This document shows, piece by piece, positions 1 through 7,691 of a stretch of 58,212 nt of DNA (within the stretch, counting starts at the first letter, position 1; each line of letters opens with the position of its first letter). The notes beneath the pieces were generated by a model. It did no database searches, was not told the origin of the DNA, and worked only from the letters and a program-made list of their open reading frames with translations. The stretch comes from Clostridium sp. CAG:288 (GTDB taxonomy: Bacteria > Bacillota_I > Bacilli_A > RFN20 > CAG-288): contig FR898168.1 of assembly GCA_000437395.1 (NCBI GenBank), forward strand, positions 30,965 to 89,176, in the 5' to 3' direction. The position numbers were made by a program, and so were the translations under genes.

Positions 1-787
1 CGAGTGCCGCCGCTTTTTTAAGATAATAAATATATGCCTTTTTGTCGGGTTCTACCTTATACATACCCGTTTCGCGAACTCTTGCGTACATATAAAGGCT
101 TTCGGGATCGTTGAGGTGAACGCCGTCCAAAAGATATTTCAAACCTTTTTTGTAGTCGTGCGGAACAAACCTGTCGTTGAGATAAACGTAAGCCAAATCA
201 AAGTTGAGCGAACTATCGCCAAGACTCAATCCTTTTTCGTACCACTCTATGGCTTTGGGAACGCCTTTCAGTTCTTCATTGTTTAAATAGATAAAGCCTA
301 TCTTTTTTGCAACCTCTATATCTCCGAGATAAAAAGCACGCTCGTAATATTTCAACGCATTTTTAACGTTTTCAATCTTAGAATCTTCAATCGGAGTATT
401 GAAATAATACAAATCGCCAAGAGATCTTGCTGCTGCCGCGACACCCAAATCAGAGGCTTTGGCGTAACACTCGATTGCTTTTTGAATATCGATTTTTACA
501 TAACCAGTTTCATAGCAAAATCCGAGACGGGCAAAACACTCCGCTTCGCCTTTGTTTGCGCCTTCCTTATAAACTTCGAACGCTTTTTTGTATTGAGAGC
601 GGTAGCCCCAAGTGTCGCCAAGAACAGTATATGCCAAAACGCCGTTGTCGACGGCTTTTTGATAGTAAATCGTTGCGGTTTTGAAATCGCCGTCATCGGA
701 ATATAAATCGCCGATAGAAACGTAGTACTTCGGCTTTTTTACGGCAAGCTGTTCGTATTTTTTTATTTTATCGTTTATAGTGTTCAT
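1..787 (-). CDS. SEL1/TPR-like repeat protein, 3' end cut by window
   Basis: A minus-strand frame stays open from an ATG at 787 to the left edge (262 codons, no stop). The translation is a series of roughly 36-residue helical repeats of SEL1 type, with recurring patterns such as A-x-x-x-Y-x-K-A and A-x-x-x-L-G-x-x-Y. Such repeats normally act as protein-interaction scaffolds. No signal peptide is seen, so the protein is probably cytoplasmic. It starts 20 bases after the stop of the upstream lipoprotein gene, so they may be co-transcribed. Codon use (TCG, GCG, CCG, GGC) is richer in GC than genes right of 4 kb. The partner and function are unknown. Confidence 0.75.
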   Translation of the reverse strand, partial: MNTINDKIKKYEQLAVKKPKYYVSIGDLYSDDGDFKTATIYYQKAVDNGVLAYTVLGDTWGYRSQYKKAFEVYKEGANKGEAECFARLGFCYETGYVKIDIQKAIECYAKASDLGVAAAARSLGDLYYFNTPIEDSKIENVKNALKYYERAFYLGDIEVAKKIGFIYLNNEELKGVPKAIEWYEKGLSLGDSSLNFDLAYVYLNDRFVPHDYKKGLKYLLDGVHLNDPESLYMYARVRETGMYKVEPDKKAYIYYLKKAAAL

Positions 788-807
788 ATTACCTTTTTAC
801 TGATCAG

Positions 808-2358
808 TTAATGATTTAGCGATTTTATGTAATTATACCACTCATCGACAACATCTAAATACGGTTTACCCTCTATTACAATTTGAGTATTCATATTGAT
901 CTGCCAAACATAATTAGTGCCATAAACTCTTGCGATATAATATGCCAAACTATCAGTTTGCACACGGTGTATAAAAGTCGTTCCTTTTTCGGTATAAATT
1001 GCCGAAAAACAATCGGCAAATAACCAAAAATCAAAATCATCAACCGTCGGTGTTTTGACTTTGTATTTTTTATACAATGTCAAAGTTTGCAAATATGTTT
1101 CTTTTTCTTTTACTTCTTTGTTATAAGGAAAATTCTTTGCTTGCCCCGTAAACAGATAATACCACATTGCCATAGCATACTTTGATGTGCTTGCGTGCAT
1201 TTCGGGTATCACTTCACGCGCATAACCGCTTTTCCCAAGATAAAATAATATATGATGAATATATTCGTGCGAAAAAGAACCGACAGAATACATATTGATG
1301 TAATTGCTATACGCATACCCCGTAATACCTGTAGATTTTAGACCATCGTCCAAATAGACGTTAATGTCATACATATTGCTTATGTTGAACACTTCGTCGC
1401 TTTCTTTTGTAGTTTTAGCATTATCTTTTAACCAATCGGTTAAAACACTGTATTTTGTAGAAAAAACATCGGCAGGCAATATTATATCGTTATATTCTCT
1501 GTTGATATAATAGGTGAAACAGCCTTGTTTAACTTTATATTCGTATTCTTTTGAATATGGCTCAAACGAATATTCGGGTAAACAGACGCCGTATTTCTCA
1601 GATAAAAATGAACTCAAATCGTCTTTACTCATAGAAAGAATGTCGATATACGTTTTATTATCGGATAACAAATCTTCTATAAGGCGTTTAGTAAAACTGA
1701 ATGCGATTTTTCGTTCGTCATCTGCAAGATTGTCGATTTCATACAACGGAAATTGTAAGTCGGAGTATATAGAGTTTTTATTGATAATGGATAAAGGAAA
1801 TTTTTCGCAAAGAGGCGAATTTGTCAGCAATGCGGAAATACCCGCATAAACACCAAACGGTAAATCGCTTTCTATATTTTGCGAATATAAAAACCAACTT
1901 ACAATTTCTTCATAAGATGTTTTTGACGGTAATGAAATGCACAAGCCTAACGTTTCGTTAATCCCACAATTAGAAACAAAATTATCGCTTATTATAACGG
2001 TAAAATCTGTTTTTAGCAAGGTGTTACTTTTTATCAAAGAATATGCGCCAATCGAGTTTTCTATTAAAAAGTCAATTGTTTTATCGTCTTTAATGTCTGA
2101 ACCAAGATAAATTTCAACGCTCTCTTTACTATATACTTTATCAAAATCAAATTCATTTGAAGTGTTTAAGTCTTTAACCTTCAATTCGCAACTATCCGTC
2201 AAATATTTGGGATCATAGTGCTTTTTTGTACAACAAGCTAACATTGTAGCAGACAGAATAAGCAAAACAACAACTAACGATATTACTACAACACGTTTCT
2301 TTGTAGTAGTAATTTTTCCTATATGCTCTGTTTCTCGCTTTAATAAGTTAAACCTCAT
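808..2358 (-). CDS. Lipoprotein with HExxH metallopeptidase motif
   Basis: The start chosen is the ATG at 2358, which has GGGGGA about 8 bases upstream; a longer frame to 2430 would overlap the preceding gene. The product is 516 residues. It has a short cytoplasmic lead, a hydrophobic segment (about residues 26-40) and a Cys-Cys lipobox-like end, so it is likely membrane-anchored outside the cell. Around residue 364 lies H-E-Y-I-H-H, a match to the zinc-binding HExxH motif, with a conserved-looking E about 15 residues later (REVIPEMHA), as in gluzincin peptidases. I infer a surface zinc peptidase but cannot assign a family. Composition is GC-richer than the window average, like its neighbours. 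Confidence 0.6.
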   Translation of the reverse strand: MRFNLLKRETEHIGKITTTKKRVVVISLVVVLLILSATMLACCTKKHYDPKYLTDSCELKVKDLNTSNEFDFDKVYSKESVEIYLGSDIKDDKTIDFLIENSIGAYSLIKSNTLLKTDFTVIISDNFVSNCGINETLGLCISLPSKTSYEEIVSWFLYSQNIESDLPFGVYAGISALLTNSPLCEKFPLSIINKNSIYSDLQFPLYEIDNLADDERKIAFSFTKRLIEDLLSDNKTYIDILSMSKDDLSSFLSEKYGVCLPEYSFEPYSKEYEYKVKQGCFTYYINREYNDIILPADVFSTKYSVLTDWLKDNAKTTKESDEVFNISNMYDINVYLDDGLKSTGITGYAYSNYINMYSVGSFSHEYIHHILFYLGKSGYAREVIPEMHASTSKYAMAMWYYLFTGQAKNFPYNKEVKEKETYLQTLTLYKKYKVKTPTVDDFDFWLFADCFSAIYTEKGTTFIHRVQTDSLAYYIARVYGTNYVWQINMNTQIVIEGKPYLDVVDEWYNYIKSLNH

Positions 2359-2374
2359 TTTACATCCCCCATTA

Positions 2375-3061
2375 TTACAACGTTGCAAACGGTTTGGACG
2401 ATATAAGTTTGTAATCGTCGTCGTGCGCATAAAACTGTTCCATAAGCCAATAAATACCGTTGGCTTTCTTCCGGAGTTTCTTTGTAAGCAACTCTCTCGT
2501 TATCGGCATTACCTGAAATATACTGATGTATTTATGTTCGGAAACGTAGCATTTTACGATTTTCGGCGTTTTGAATATTTCGGGCAACAACAGTACCGTG
2601 CCGCAATATTTCCCGTCGATTCCCATATCTATCGTGTCCGAAACGGTTATGTTATCTTTTTCGTTGAATGCGTATTCCGCAGTTGCCCAAAGAAGCGAGT
2701 TTAACGATAGCCAGTCTGTCGGCGCGTCTTCGTCGTCCGAAGGATTACGAATATCGACGTCGGGCGAAATAAGCATCATATACTCGTTGCGGCGGTTGGC
2801 TTTTCGTCCCCAACCAATATCACGTTCAGGCATGAGATAGTCGCTTGCGCCAATGGTGCATAGTTTCCAAAATGGCATATCTTCTGTTGGTTCAAACACG
2901 AGAGTGGTGACTGGTTTCATTTCATCCGATATGACATTCTTTTTAAGTCTCAAGCAAAAAAATGGTTCCTGTTTAAAATTCTCAACGTAATGGTCATATA
3001 GTTTTTGATGCTTCTTGTTGCTCGCCTTAAAGACCACTTCTTTTTCATCTAAATCTAACAA
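2375..3061 (-). CDS. Suppressor-of-fused (SUFU) family protein
   Basis: The region FEPTEDMPFWKLCTIGASDYLMP, a stretch matching the family's TvGmS-type motif, then EYMMLISPDVD and a C-terminal VLLLPE...ISIFQVMPITREEL-like segment are characteristic of bacterial SUFU-domain proteins. I prefer the TTG at 3061, because AGGAG lies 8 bases upstream of it; the in-frame GTG at 3070 overlaps that AGGAG. Bacterial SUFU proteins are known as immunity proteins of polymorphic toxin systems, which fits an accessory island, but no toxin is visible in this window. The gene is followed 16 bases later by the HExxH lipoprotein. Confidence 0.7.
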   Translation of the reverse strand: MLDLDEKEVVFKASNKKHQKLYDHYVENFKQEPFFCLRLKKNVISDEMKPVTTLVFEPTEDMPFWKLCTIGASDYLMPERDIGWGRKANRRNEYMMLISPDVDIRNPSDDEDAPTDWLSLNSLLWATAEYAFNEKDNITVSDTIDMGIDGKYCGTVLLLPEIFKTPKIVKCYVSEHKYISIFQVMPITRELLTKKLRKKANGIYWLMEQFYAHDDDYKLISSKPFATL

Positions 3062-3072
3062 AATAATCACTC

Positions 3073-3147
3073 CTATATTAAAGCTTGCGTAGGCATAATA
3101 ATTGGATTATCGCCCCATAGTGCATCTATCTGTCTTTTATTTGTCAT
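3073..3147 (-). other. 24-codon open frame between HTH and SUFU genes, possible gene remnant
   Basis: An ATG overlapping the end of the XRE gene opens a 24-residue frame (MTNKRQIDALWGDNPIIMPT then QALI, TAG). It looks like the N-terminus of a longer protein that normally follows a small regulator in the same operon, cut off here before the SUFU gene. It could equally be a short leader peptide or chance. Confidence 0.25.
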
Positions 3148-3350
3148 TGTTTAACTACTTCCATTTGAATGTTATTTTGTTCACATATCAATCTGATTTT
3201 TTCTTTAACAAGTCTAGTTGGCTCATATTTGCCATTTTTCCATCTATTAACCGAAGTAAAAGAAACTCCTAAAAGTTCAGCCAATGCTGCTTGCGAAAGA
3301 TCTAGGATTGCTCTCAATTTGATTATAGTTGCAGGATAGTCAATGTTCAT
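3144..3350 (-). CDS. Small XRE-family helix-turn-helix regulator
   Basis: The product is 68 residues and consists almost entirely of one Cro/C1-type HTH: LRAILDLSQAALAELLGVSFTSVNRWKNGK is the classic Q-x-x-L-A-x-x-L-G-V-S-x-x-x-V-x-x-W pattern (residues about 12-42). It likely binds DNA as a dimer. It is the first gene of the left-hand minus-strand cluster (XRE, SUFU, lipoprotein, SEL1 protein). Three evenly spaced CGTTCCGT motifs lie 120-170 bases upstream (3471-3520) and could be its operators; this is inference. No metabolic domain is fused. Confidence 0.85.
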   Translation of the reverse strand: MNIDYPATIIKLRAILDLSQAALAELLGVSFTSVNRWKNGKYEPTRLVKEKIRLICEQNNIQMEVVKQ

Positions 3351-3622
3351 ATCTCATTTCTCCATGCAAATTATTAAACGATATTAAAAATTATAGCACT
3401 TTTTGAGAAAATATCAAGTAAACTGCGGAATAATGACGAGACTAAAATGAGCATTTTATAAAAAATCAATCGTTCCGTAGTAGCACCTATCGTTCCGTTG
3501 ATAAGGCTTCCGTTCCGTAGCAATATCTAAAAAGGAAAAGAACCTCATAAAAATGCCATTTGACACTTCTACAAGGCTCTATAGTTTGCTTGCGGAAAGG
3601 ATAAAGTTTCCTATCTGCAAAG
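3351..3622. other. Intergenic junction between GC-richer left cluster and tmRNA gene
   Basis: About 270 bases have no gene on either strand. The stretch holds the promoter region of the XRE gene, the 20-bp-spaced CGTTCCGT repeats (3471-3520) and a weak GGAAA/TTTCC inverted repeat near 3595-3612. The base composition changes across this stretch, from the GC-richer genes on the left to the AT-rich genome on the right. Confidence 0.5.
3471..3520. repeat. Three CGTTCCGTwG direct repeats at exact 20-bp period
   Basis: Copies start at 3471 (CGTTCCGTAG), 3491 (CGTTCCGTTG) and 3511 (CGTTCCGTAG). Spacing of 20 bp puts all three on nearly the same face of the helix. They sit between the XRE gene and the tmRNA gene. 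This suggests protein-binding sites, either operators for the XRE protein or arm-type sites of an integrative element. Confidence 0.6.
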
Positions 3623-3653
3623 AAAAAAGGTCCGACACAATTTGCATCAAACC
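3623..3653 (-). terminator. Terminator of tmRNA gene
   Basis: On the minus strand, GGTTTGA and TCGGACC pair (7 bp with two G-U) around an 11-base loop and are followed by a run of six T. The hairpin lies 15 bases after the tmRNA CCA end. Confidence 0.65.
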
Positions 3654-3667
3654 TATTGTATCTTTAA

Positions 3668-4063
3668 TGGTGGAGATGGCGAGAGTCGAACTCGTGTCCG
3701 AATAAAGCACCATTCAGATGACTACAGCTTAGATCATTTTGTTACCTTCATACAATTATAATGATCGAACAAAGTACAAAGGGTCTGACTAAATTTCATT
3801 ACTTATTTGTCAGTAATAAGCAACTATTTCTTCTTGGTTACACCTTAAACTATCCGAAGAACTAGCGATATGTTTAAGATGGTGCGTGGCCAGTATCGGC
3901 CAAAAATCGGTTGGTACTAGTTAAAACTAGCAGCAAGCGACTGCCATAGGGGCAGAAGCACGATTGAATTGATAAGATTTGCCATTTATCGTTTGGCGGT
4001 GATAACGTCACCACTCGGCTGCCATGTGAACTCATCTTTACCCGTCGAAACCAATTCATCCCC
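3668..4063 (-). ncRNA. ssrA: Transfer-messenger RNA (tmRNA)
   Basis: The 5' end reads GGGGATGAATTGGTTTCGAC, the hallmark tmRNA start. The 3' end has the T-arm with GTTCGACTC and an encoded CCA. The 5' GGGGAUG pairs with CAUCUCC to form the acceptor stem (one G-U), giving 396 nt. tmRNA with SmpB rescues stalled ribosomes and tags the nascent peptide. The best tag frame I can find runs from GGC at 3983 to TAG at 3927 and encodes GKSYQFNRASAPMAVACC, which resembles Bacillus tags at its start but ends AVACC rather than ALAA. The frame that contains the usual AND-like residues has no early stop. ssrA 3' ends are common integration sites. Confidence 0.93.
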
Positions 4064-4086
4064 AGTTAAGACAAATGAGCTTTACT

Positions 4087-4116
4087 ATTATATATATGTT
4101 ATTATGAAAATATCAA
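4087..4116 (-). promoter_or_regulatory. Promoter of tmRNA gene
   Basis: On the minus strand, TTGATA (4116-4111), an 18-bp spacer and a perfect TATAAT (4092-4087) lie 23 bases before the mature tmRNA 5' end. That distance leaves a short leader for RNase P removal. Confidence 0.6.
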
Positions 4117-4143
4117 TATTTTTTTATGAATACTCTTCTAATC

Positions 4144-4172
4144 TTGACACATGCATTTTTAAAAGTGATAAT
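4144..4172 (+). promoter_or_regulatory. Sigma-A type promoter of ABC transporter operon
   Basis: A perfect -35 TTGACA (4144-4149), 17-bp spacer and GATAAT (4167-4172) are followed by GGGAGG at 4187-4192 and the ATG at 4198. Confidence 0.75.
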
Positions 4173-4197
4173 TTTATTATAATTATGGGAGGCAATC

Positions 4198-4914
4198 ATG
4201 ATAAATATTACAAATGTAACTAAAAAATACGGATCTTTAACAGCGGTCGATAATATTTCTTTAGAAATTAAAGATAACGAAATATTTGGATTTTTAGGTC
4301 CAAATGGTGCTGGAAAGTCAACCACACTAAAAATGACAACTGGAATAATCCCAATAGATTCTGGTGACATTAGAATTAATAATATATCTATAAAAGATAA
4401 CCCTATAGAAGCTAAAAGACAATTTGCATTTATACCTGATGACCCAAACATTTTCTTAAGACTTAAAGGTATTGAATACTTAAAATTCTTAGCTTCTATT
4501 TATAAAATTGATAATACCATAGCATTAGAAAGAATAAAGCAATACTCTAAAGAATTTGGTATGAAAAACTCTTTAAGCGATTATATTTCAAGCTATTCCC
4601 ATGGTATGAGACAAAAAATACTAATTATTGGTGTTTTAATGATTTCACCGAAAAACTGGATTTTAGATGAACCTATGACTGGTTTAGATCCAAATAGCTC
4701 CCATATATTAAAGCAAAAGATGCGTGAACACGCTGACAATGGAAATTCTGTTATATTCTCTACTCACGTTTTAGAAGTTGCTGAAAAAATTTGTGATCGA
4801 GTCGGAATAATAAATAAAGGTAAATTACTTTTTGTTGGCACTTTAGATGAACTTAAAAAACAAAGTGGAACAGATGATTCACTCGAATCCATATTCTTGG
4901 AGCTTACAAAATGA
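4198..4914 (+). CDS. ABC transporter ATP-binding protein
   Basis: The 238-residue nucleotide-binding subunit has Walker A GPNGAGKST (about residues 34-42), a signature region with SYSHGMRQK in place of LSGGQ, Walker B WILDEPMTGLDP and a switch His in FSTHVLEVAEKICDR. This arrangement fits the CcmA/YhaQ-like family that powers ABC-2 type exporters. It overlaps the following permease gene by 4 bases (ATGA), so the two are translationally coupled. The substrate is unknown; relatives export peptides, lantibiotics or drugs. The C-terminal LDELKKQSGTDDSLESIFLELTK is typical of the family. It has its own strong promoter upstream. Confidence 0.9.
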   Translation: MINITNVTKKYGSLTAVDNISLEIKDNEIFGFLGPNGAGKSTTLKMTTGIIPIDSGDIRINNISIKDNPIEAKRQFAFIPDDPNIFLRLKGIEYLKFLASIYKIDNTIALERIKQYSKEFGMKNSLSDYISSYSHGMRQKILIIGVLMISPKNWILDEPMTGLDPNSSHILKQKMREHADNGNSVIFSTHVLEVAEKICDRVGIINKGKLLFVGTLDELKKQSGTDDSLESIFLELTK

Positions 4915-6536
4915 GTGAAATATTATCTTTAACCAAAGTTGTTTTAAGAAATTCAGCTATTATTAATGGTAGAAAAAACAAAAAAGTAAATGGAAATAAT
5001 CAAATATTAACCTTATTTTCTTACTTAATCATTCTAATTGTATTCAGTGTTTTCTCTTATGAATTAATGTCAATTGGTCCATCTATAGGTTTAAAAGATG
5101 AAATGTTTAGACCTGTAATATTCTATACAATATTAATTACTTTTGGTTTAAGCTTTGTCTCGTGTTTCAACATTTATTTTTTAGGACAAAATATTGACAC
5201 ATATCTTGCAATGCCTATTAAACCTACTAATTTATTTATAGCTTATTTCTTAGCAACATCTTATTACTCACTTCTAACATCATTTTCAGCTATTAGTGCT
5301 GCATTTATTCCTTATATGGTTATTTATGGCTTTTCTTTTTATTCACTAATAGCCATGATAGTTACAATAATTACTGTTAGCACAGTTATCAACTCATTAA
5401 GCTTTATAGTTGGTAACATACTAGCTAAACTATTTAATCTAGCTAGTCATAAACAAGCTTTAACAATTGTTATGACTATTTTCTTAATTGTTTGTATAAC
5501 TGGATCGACATTTTATGTAAGCTTTTCACTACGACCAACAGGTGATGAAATAACAAATATTGAATTAATCAAAGAAGCTTATATTAATGTTAGTCGATCT
5601 TTGAGGCCTTTAGACTTTATTATATGGCTTTCAACTAAAGCTTGTACTACTTCTACACCAACAAGTTTGTTATATAGCTTAGCTATTTTAGGTGTATGTT
5701 TAGCATTTTTACTAATTTCTCTATTAGTAGCAAAAACATTATATCTACCAAATTTGCTTAAAGGTAATAAGGGTACAAAAAAGAAAAATAAAGTTAAAAA
5801 GAATACCTATAAAACATTTAATAAAAAAGAAAGTATTTTAAAAACATTTATTAAGTACGATTTGAAAACAAATTTCAAACAAGCTAGCAATGCAGTAACA
5901 GTACTTGTTCCAACAATTATTTTTACAATTGTTAATATAGTAACTATGATTTCACTTTCTTTATCAAAGGCTGAAGGTTCTGATAAAGAACTAATGACAA
6001 TCATGTTTGGAACTCTTTCCTCCGTATGTTTTTATGCTCCATCGTCGGCTATATTTTCCTTTTCTAAAGAAGGTCATAACTTAACATCCTTAAAATCACT
6101 TCCAATAGATTTTAAAAATATTATTAAAGCAAAGTTTTTATCTTCATATATGATTGAGATCATTCCTCTTGTCTGTATATTTATTACATCTATGTTTATA
6201 AGAAATATCAATTATGCTTCTATAATAGTCATATTTTTAACAAATTTAGCATTTGCTTCTTTCTTTAGTTTATTCGACTTATATGAAGACTTAAAGCACG
6301 TCATCATAGACTGGGAAAACGAAGTTGAATACACTAAACGTATCAACGTTATGCTACCACATATGGCTATATCGTTTGGATATACAATTCTTATAAGTAT
6401 TATTACTTCACTAACTTATATTAAAGTTCCACCATATTTACTTTGTATATTTGCTTTGTTATTAGGTATTGGTTTGAACTTCCTAATGTACAATGTTTTA
6501 AATAACAAATATCAACAATTAATCGATAAAATTTAG
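4911..6536 (+). CDS. ABC transporter permease (ABC-2 like), about 541 residues
   Basis: The protein is a hydrophobic integral membrane protein with around twelve predicted hydrophobic segments. They fall in two clusters, separated near residues 285-315 by a very basic cytoplasmic stretch rich in Lys (KGNKGTKKKNKVKKNTYK). It is the membrane partner of the ATPase it overlaps. The length (541) and two-half layout resemble Firmicutes permeases annotated as putative ABC exporters. It ends just before a strong bidirectional terminator. The substrate cannot be deduced from sequence. Confidence 0.85.
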   Translation: MSEILSLTKVVLRNSAIINGRKNKKVNGNNQILTLFSYLIILIVFSVFSYELMSIGPSIGLKDEMFRPVIFYTILITFGLSFVSCFNIYFLGQNIDTYLAMPIKPTNLFIAYFLATSYYSLLTSFSAISAAFIPYMVIYGFSFYSLIAMIVTIITVSTVINSLSFIVGNILAKLFNLASHKQALTIVMTIFLIVCITGSTFYVSFSLRPTGDEITNIELIKEAYINVSRSLRPLDFIIWLSTKACTTSTPTSLLYSLAILGVCLAFLLISLLVAKTLYLPNLLKGNKGTKKKNKVKKNTYKTFNKKESILKTFIKYDLKTNFKQASNAVTVLVPTIIFTIVNIVTMISLSLSKAEGSDKELMTIMFGTLSSVCFYAPSSAIFSFSKEGHNLTSLKSLPIDFKNIIKAKFLSSYMIEIIPLVCIFITSMFIRNINYASIIVIFLTNLAFASFFSLFDLYEDLKHVIIDWENEVEYTKRINVMLPHMAISFGYTILISIITSLTYIKVPPYLLCIFALLLGIGLNFLMYNVLNNKYQQLIDKI

Positions 6537-6545
6537 ATATTTAAA

Positions 6546-6597
6546 AAAAGCTTCCATTTAAGAATAAAATTTCGTTTTCTTAACAATGGAAGCTTTT
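6546..6597. terminator. Bidirectional intrinsic terminator
   Basis: AAAAGCTTCCATT (6546-6558) pairs perfectly with AATGGAAGCTTTT (6585-6597), with an inner TAAGAA/TTCTTA pair. Flanking A and T runs make it work both for the permease (+) and the cyclophilin gene (-). Confidence 0.85.
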
Positions 6598-6600
6598 AAT

Positions 6601-7107
6601 TTACTTTTGAATAATTTCTGGTTCTTCTTCTGGTTCGTCGATGACTTCAACAGTTTCAATGACAATATCTTTTAATGGTCTATCAGATCTATTTGTTCTA
6701 GTACATGCAATAGCATCTAAAACATCAAATCCACTTTCCATAGTACCAAAAGCAGCATATTCGCCATCTAAGTGTGGTGCTGTCTTATGCATAACGAAGA
6801 ATTGTGAACCAGCTGAGTTAGGCATAAAACTACGAGCCATAGAAATTACACCACGGTCGTGCTTTAAATCATTTTTAAATCCGTTTGATCTAAATTCGCC
6901 TTTAATCGAATAGCCTGGGCCACCCATACCTGTACCAGTTGGATCACCGCCTTGAATCATAAAGTTTTTAATAACTCTATGAAAGATAACACCATTATAA
7001 AAACCTTTTCTTGCTAAACTGACAAAGTTTTTACATGTGTTAGGGGCTGACTTATAGTCAAGGTTGAATTTCATTTCACCATAGTCTTTTACTTTAATAA
7101 CTATCAT
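6601..7107 (-). CDS. Peptidyl-prolyl cis-trans isomerase, cyclophilin type
   Basis: The 168-residue cytoplasmic cyclophilin catalyses proline isomerisation during folding. Family motifs are clear: FHRVIKNFMIQGGDPTGTG (with the catalytic Arg of F-H-R), GVISMARS...NSAGSQFFV and HLDGEYAAFG. No signal peptide is present. The acidic C-terminal tail (EEEPEIIQK) is unremarkable. GAGG lies about 10 bases before the ATG. It follows ytpR after 56 bases and probably ends the long coaX operon, closing at the bidirectional terminator, although a separate promoter in that gap is possible. Confidence 0.93.
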   Translation of the reverse strand: MIVIKVKDYGEMKFNLDYKSAPNTCKNFVSLARKGFYNGVIFHRVIKNFMIQGGDPTGTGMGGPGYSIKGEFRSNGFKNDLKHDRGVISMARSFMPNSAGSQFFVMHKTAPHLDGEYAAFGTMESGFDVLDAIACTRTNRSDRPLKDIVIETVEVIDEPEEEPEIIQK

Positions 7108-7163
7108 TTTAATTACCTCGTTTAAAATTATGCATATTTAACATGTAAGTGTAAATATTGAAA

Positions 7164-7691
7164 TTAATAAATGTTTTTCCCTAAGTCACTATCAGTTGCA
7201 TTAAATGCAATTTCTGTTATGAATCCATAGCCATTTGGAACAACGTCTTTGACTAATCTTCCATTAGGAAGACGTTCATTATTCCTAGCTACTACTACAT
7301 AGTCATCTTCGTTAACATTAGAATCGCTCTTACAATATATAGTATTACCATTAATATCTACTTCTATATTTTTTCCTTCAACTGAAATAACTTTACCTAA
7401 AACATAGGTGTTCTTTTCAATTTCAATTTCTAATCCTAACGCTTCATAAACTATATCTTTAACAATTTCTTCAACAGGTTTACTTACTGTGTGTAATAAA
7501 CCTAATGCTTTTATTTTTAACGTATTTAGGGTGTTAAAAATATTGATACCTACAACGTTATCTTTCTCATCATAGATTGCTACGACATCATCTTTCCTTT
7601 CCCATCTTTTAATTGTGGCCGAAAAGTCTGAAACCATAACAATAGTATCACCTAAGCAAAGGTGATTATAAAAAAGTGCAAAACTAGTCAT
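7164..7691 (-). CDS. ytpR: YtpR-like tRNA-binding domain protein
   Basis: The N-terminal half (MTSFALFYNHLCLGDTIVMV..., then VAIYDEKDNVVGINIFN) matches the DUF4479 part of Bacillus YtpR. The C-terminal half (about residues 95-160, VLGKVISVEG...VVVARNNERLPNGRLVKD) is an OB-fold EMAP/tRNA_bind domain like that at the N-terminus of PheT. At 175 residues it is a little shorter than YtpR, because the loop that normally holds HPDADKL is reduced to a few residues; tRNA binding is therefore uncertain. It overlaps the M42 peptidase gene by 8 bases, indicating coupled translation. Confidence 0.8.
   Translation of the reverse strand: MTSFALFYNHLCLGDTIVMVSDFSATIKRWERKDDVVAIYDEKDNVVGINIFNTLNTLKIKALGLLHTVSKPVEEIVKDIVYEALGLEIEIEKNTYVLGKVISVEGKNIEVDINGNTIYCKSDSNVNEDDYVVVARNNERLPNGRLVKDVVPNGYGFITEIAFNATDSDLGKNIY

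Noticed and set aside
427..706. Short frames on both strands near the left edge
   Set aside because: They are shadows of the minus-strand SEL1-repeat gene, whose repeat pattern is clear in its own frame.
3874..4059. 61-codon open frame starting MNWFRRVKM on the minus strand
   Set aside because: It lies entirely within the tmRNA; the apparent start is the conserved GGGGATGAATTGGTTTCGAC sequence.
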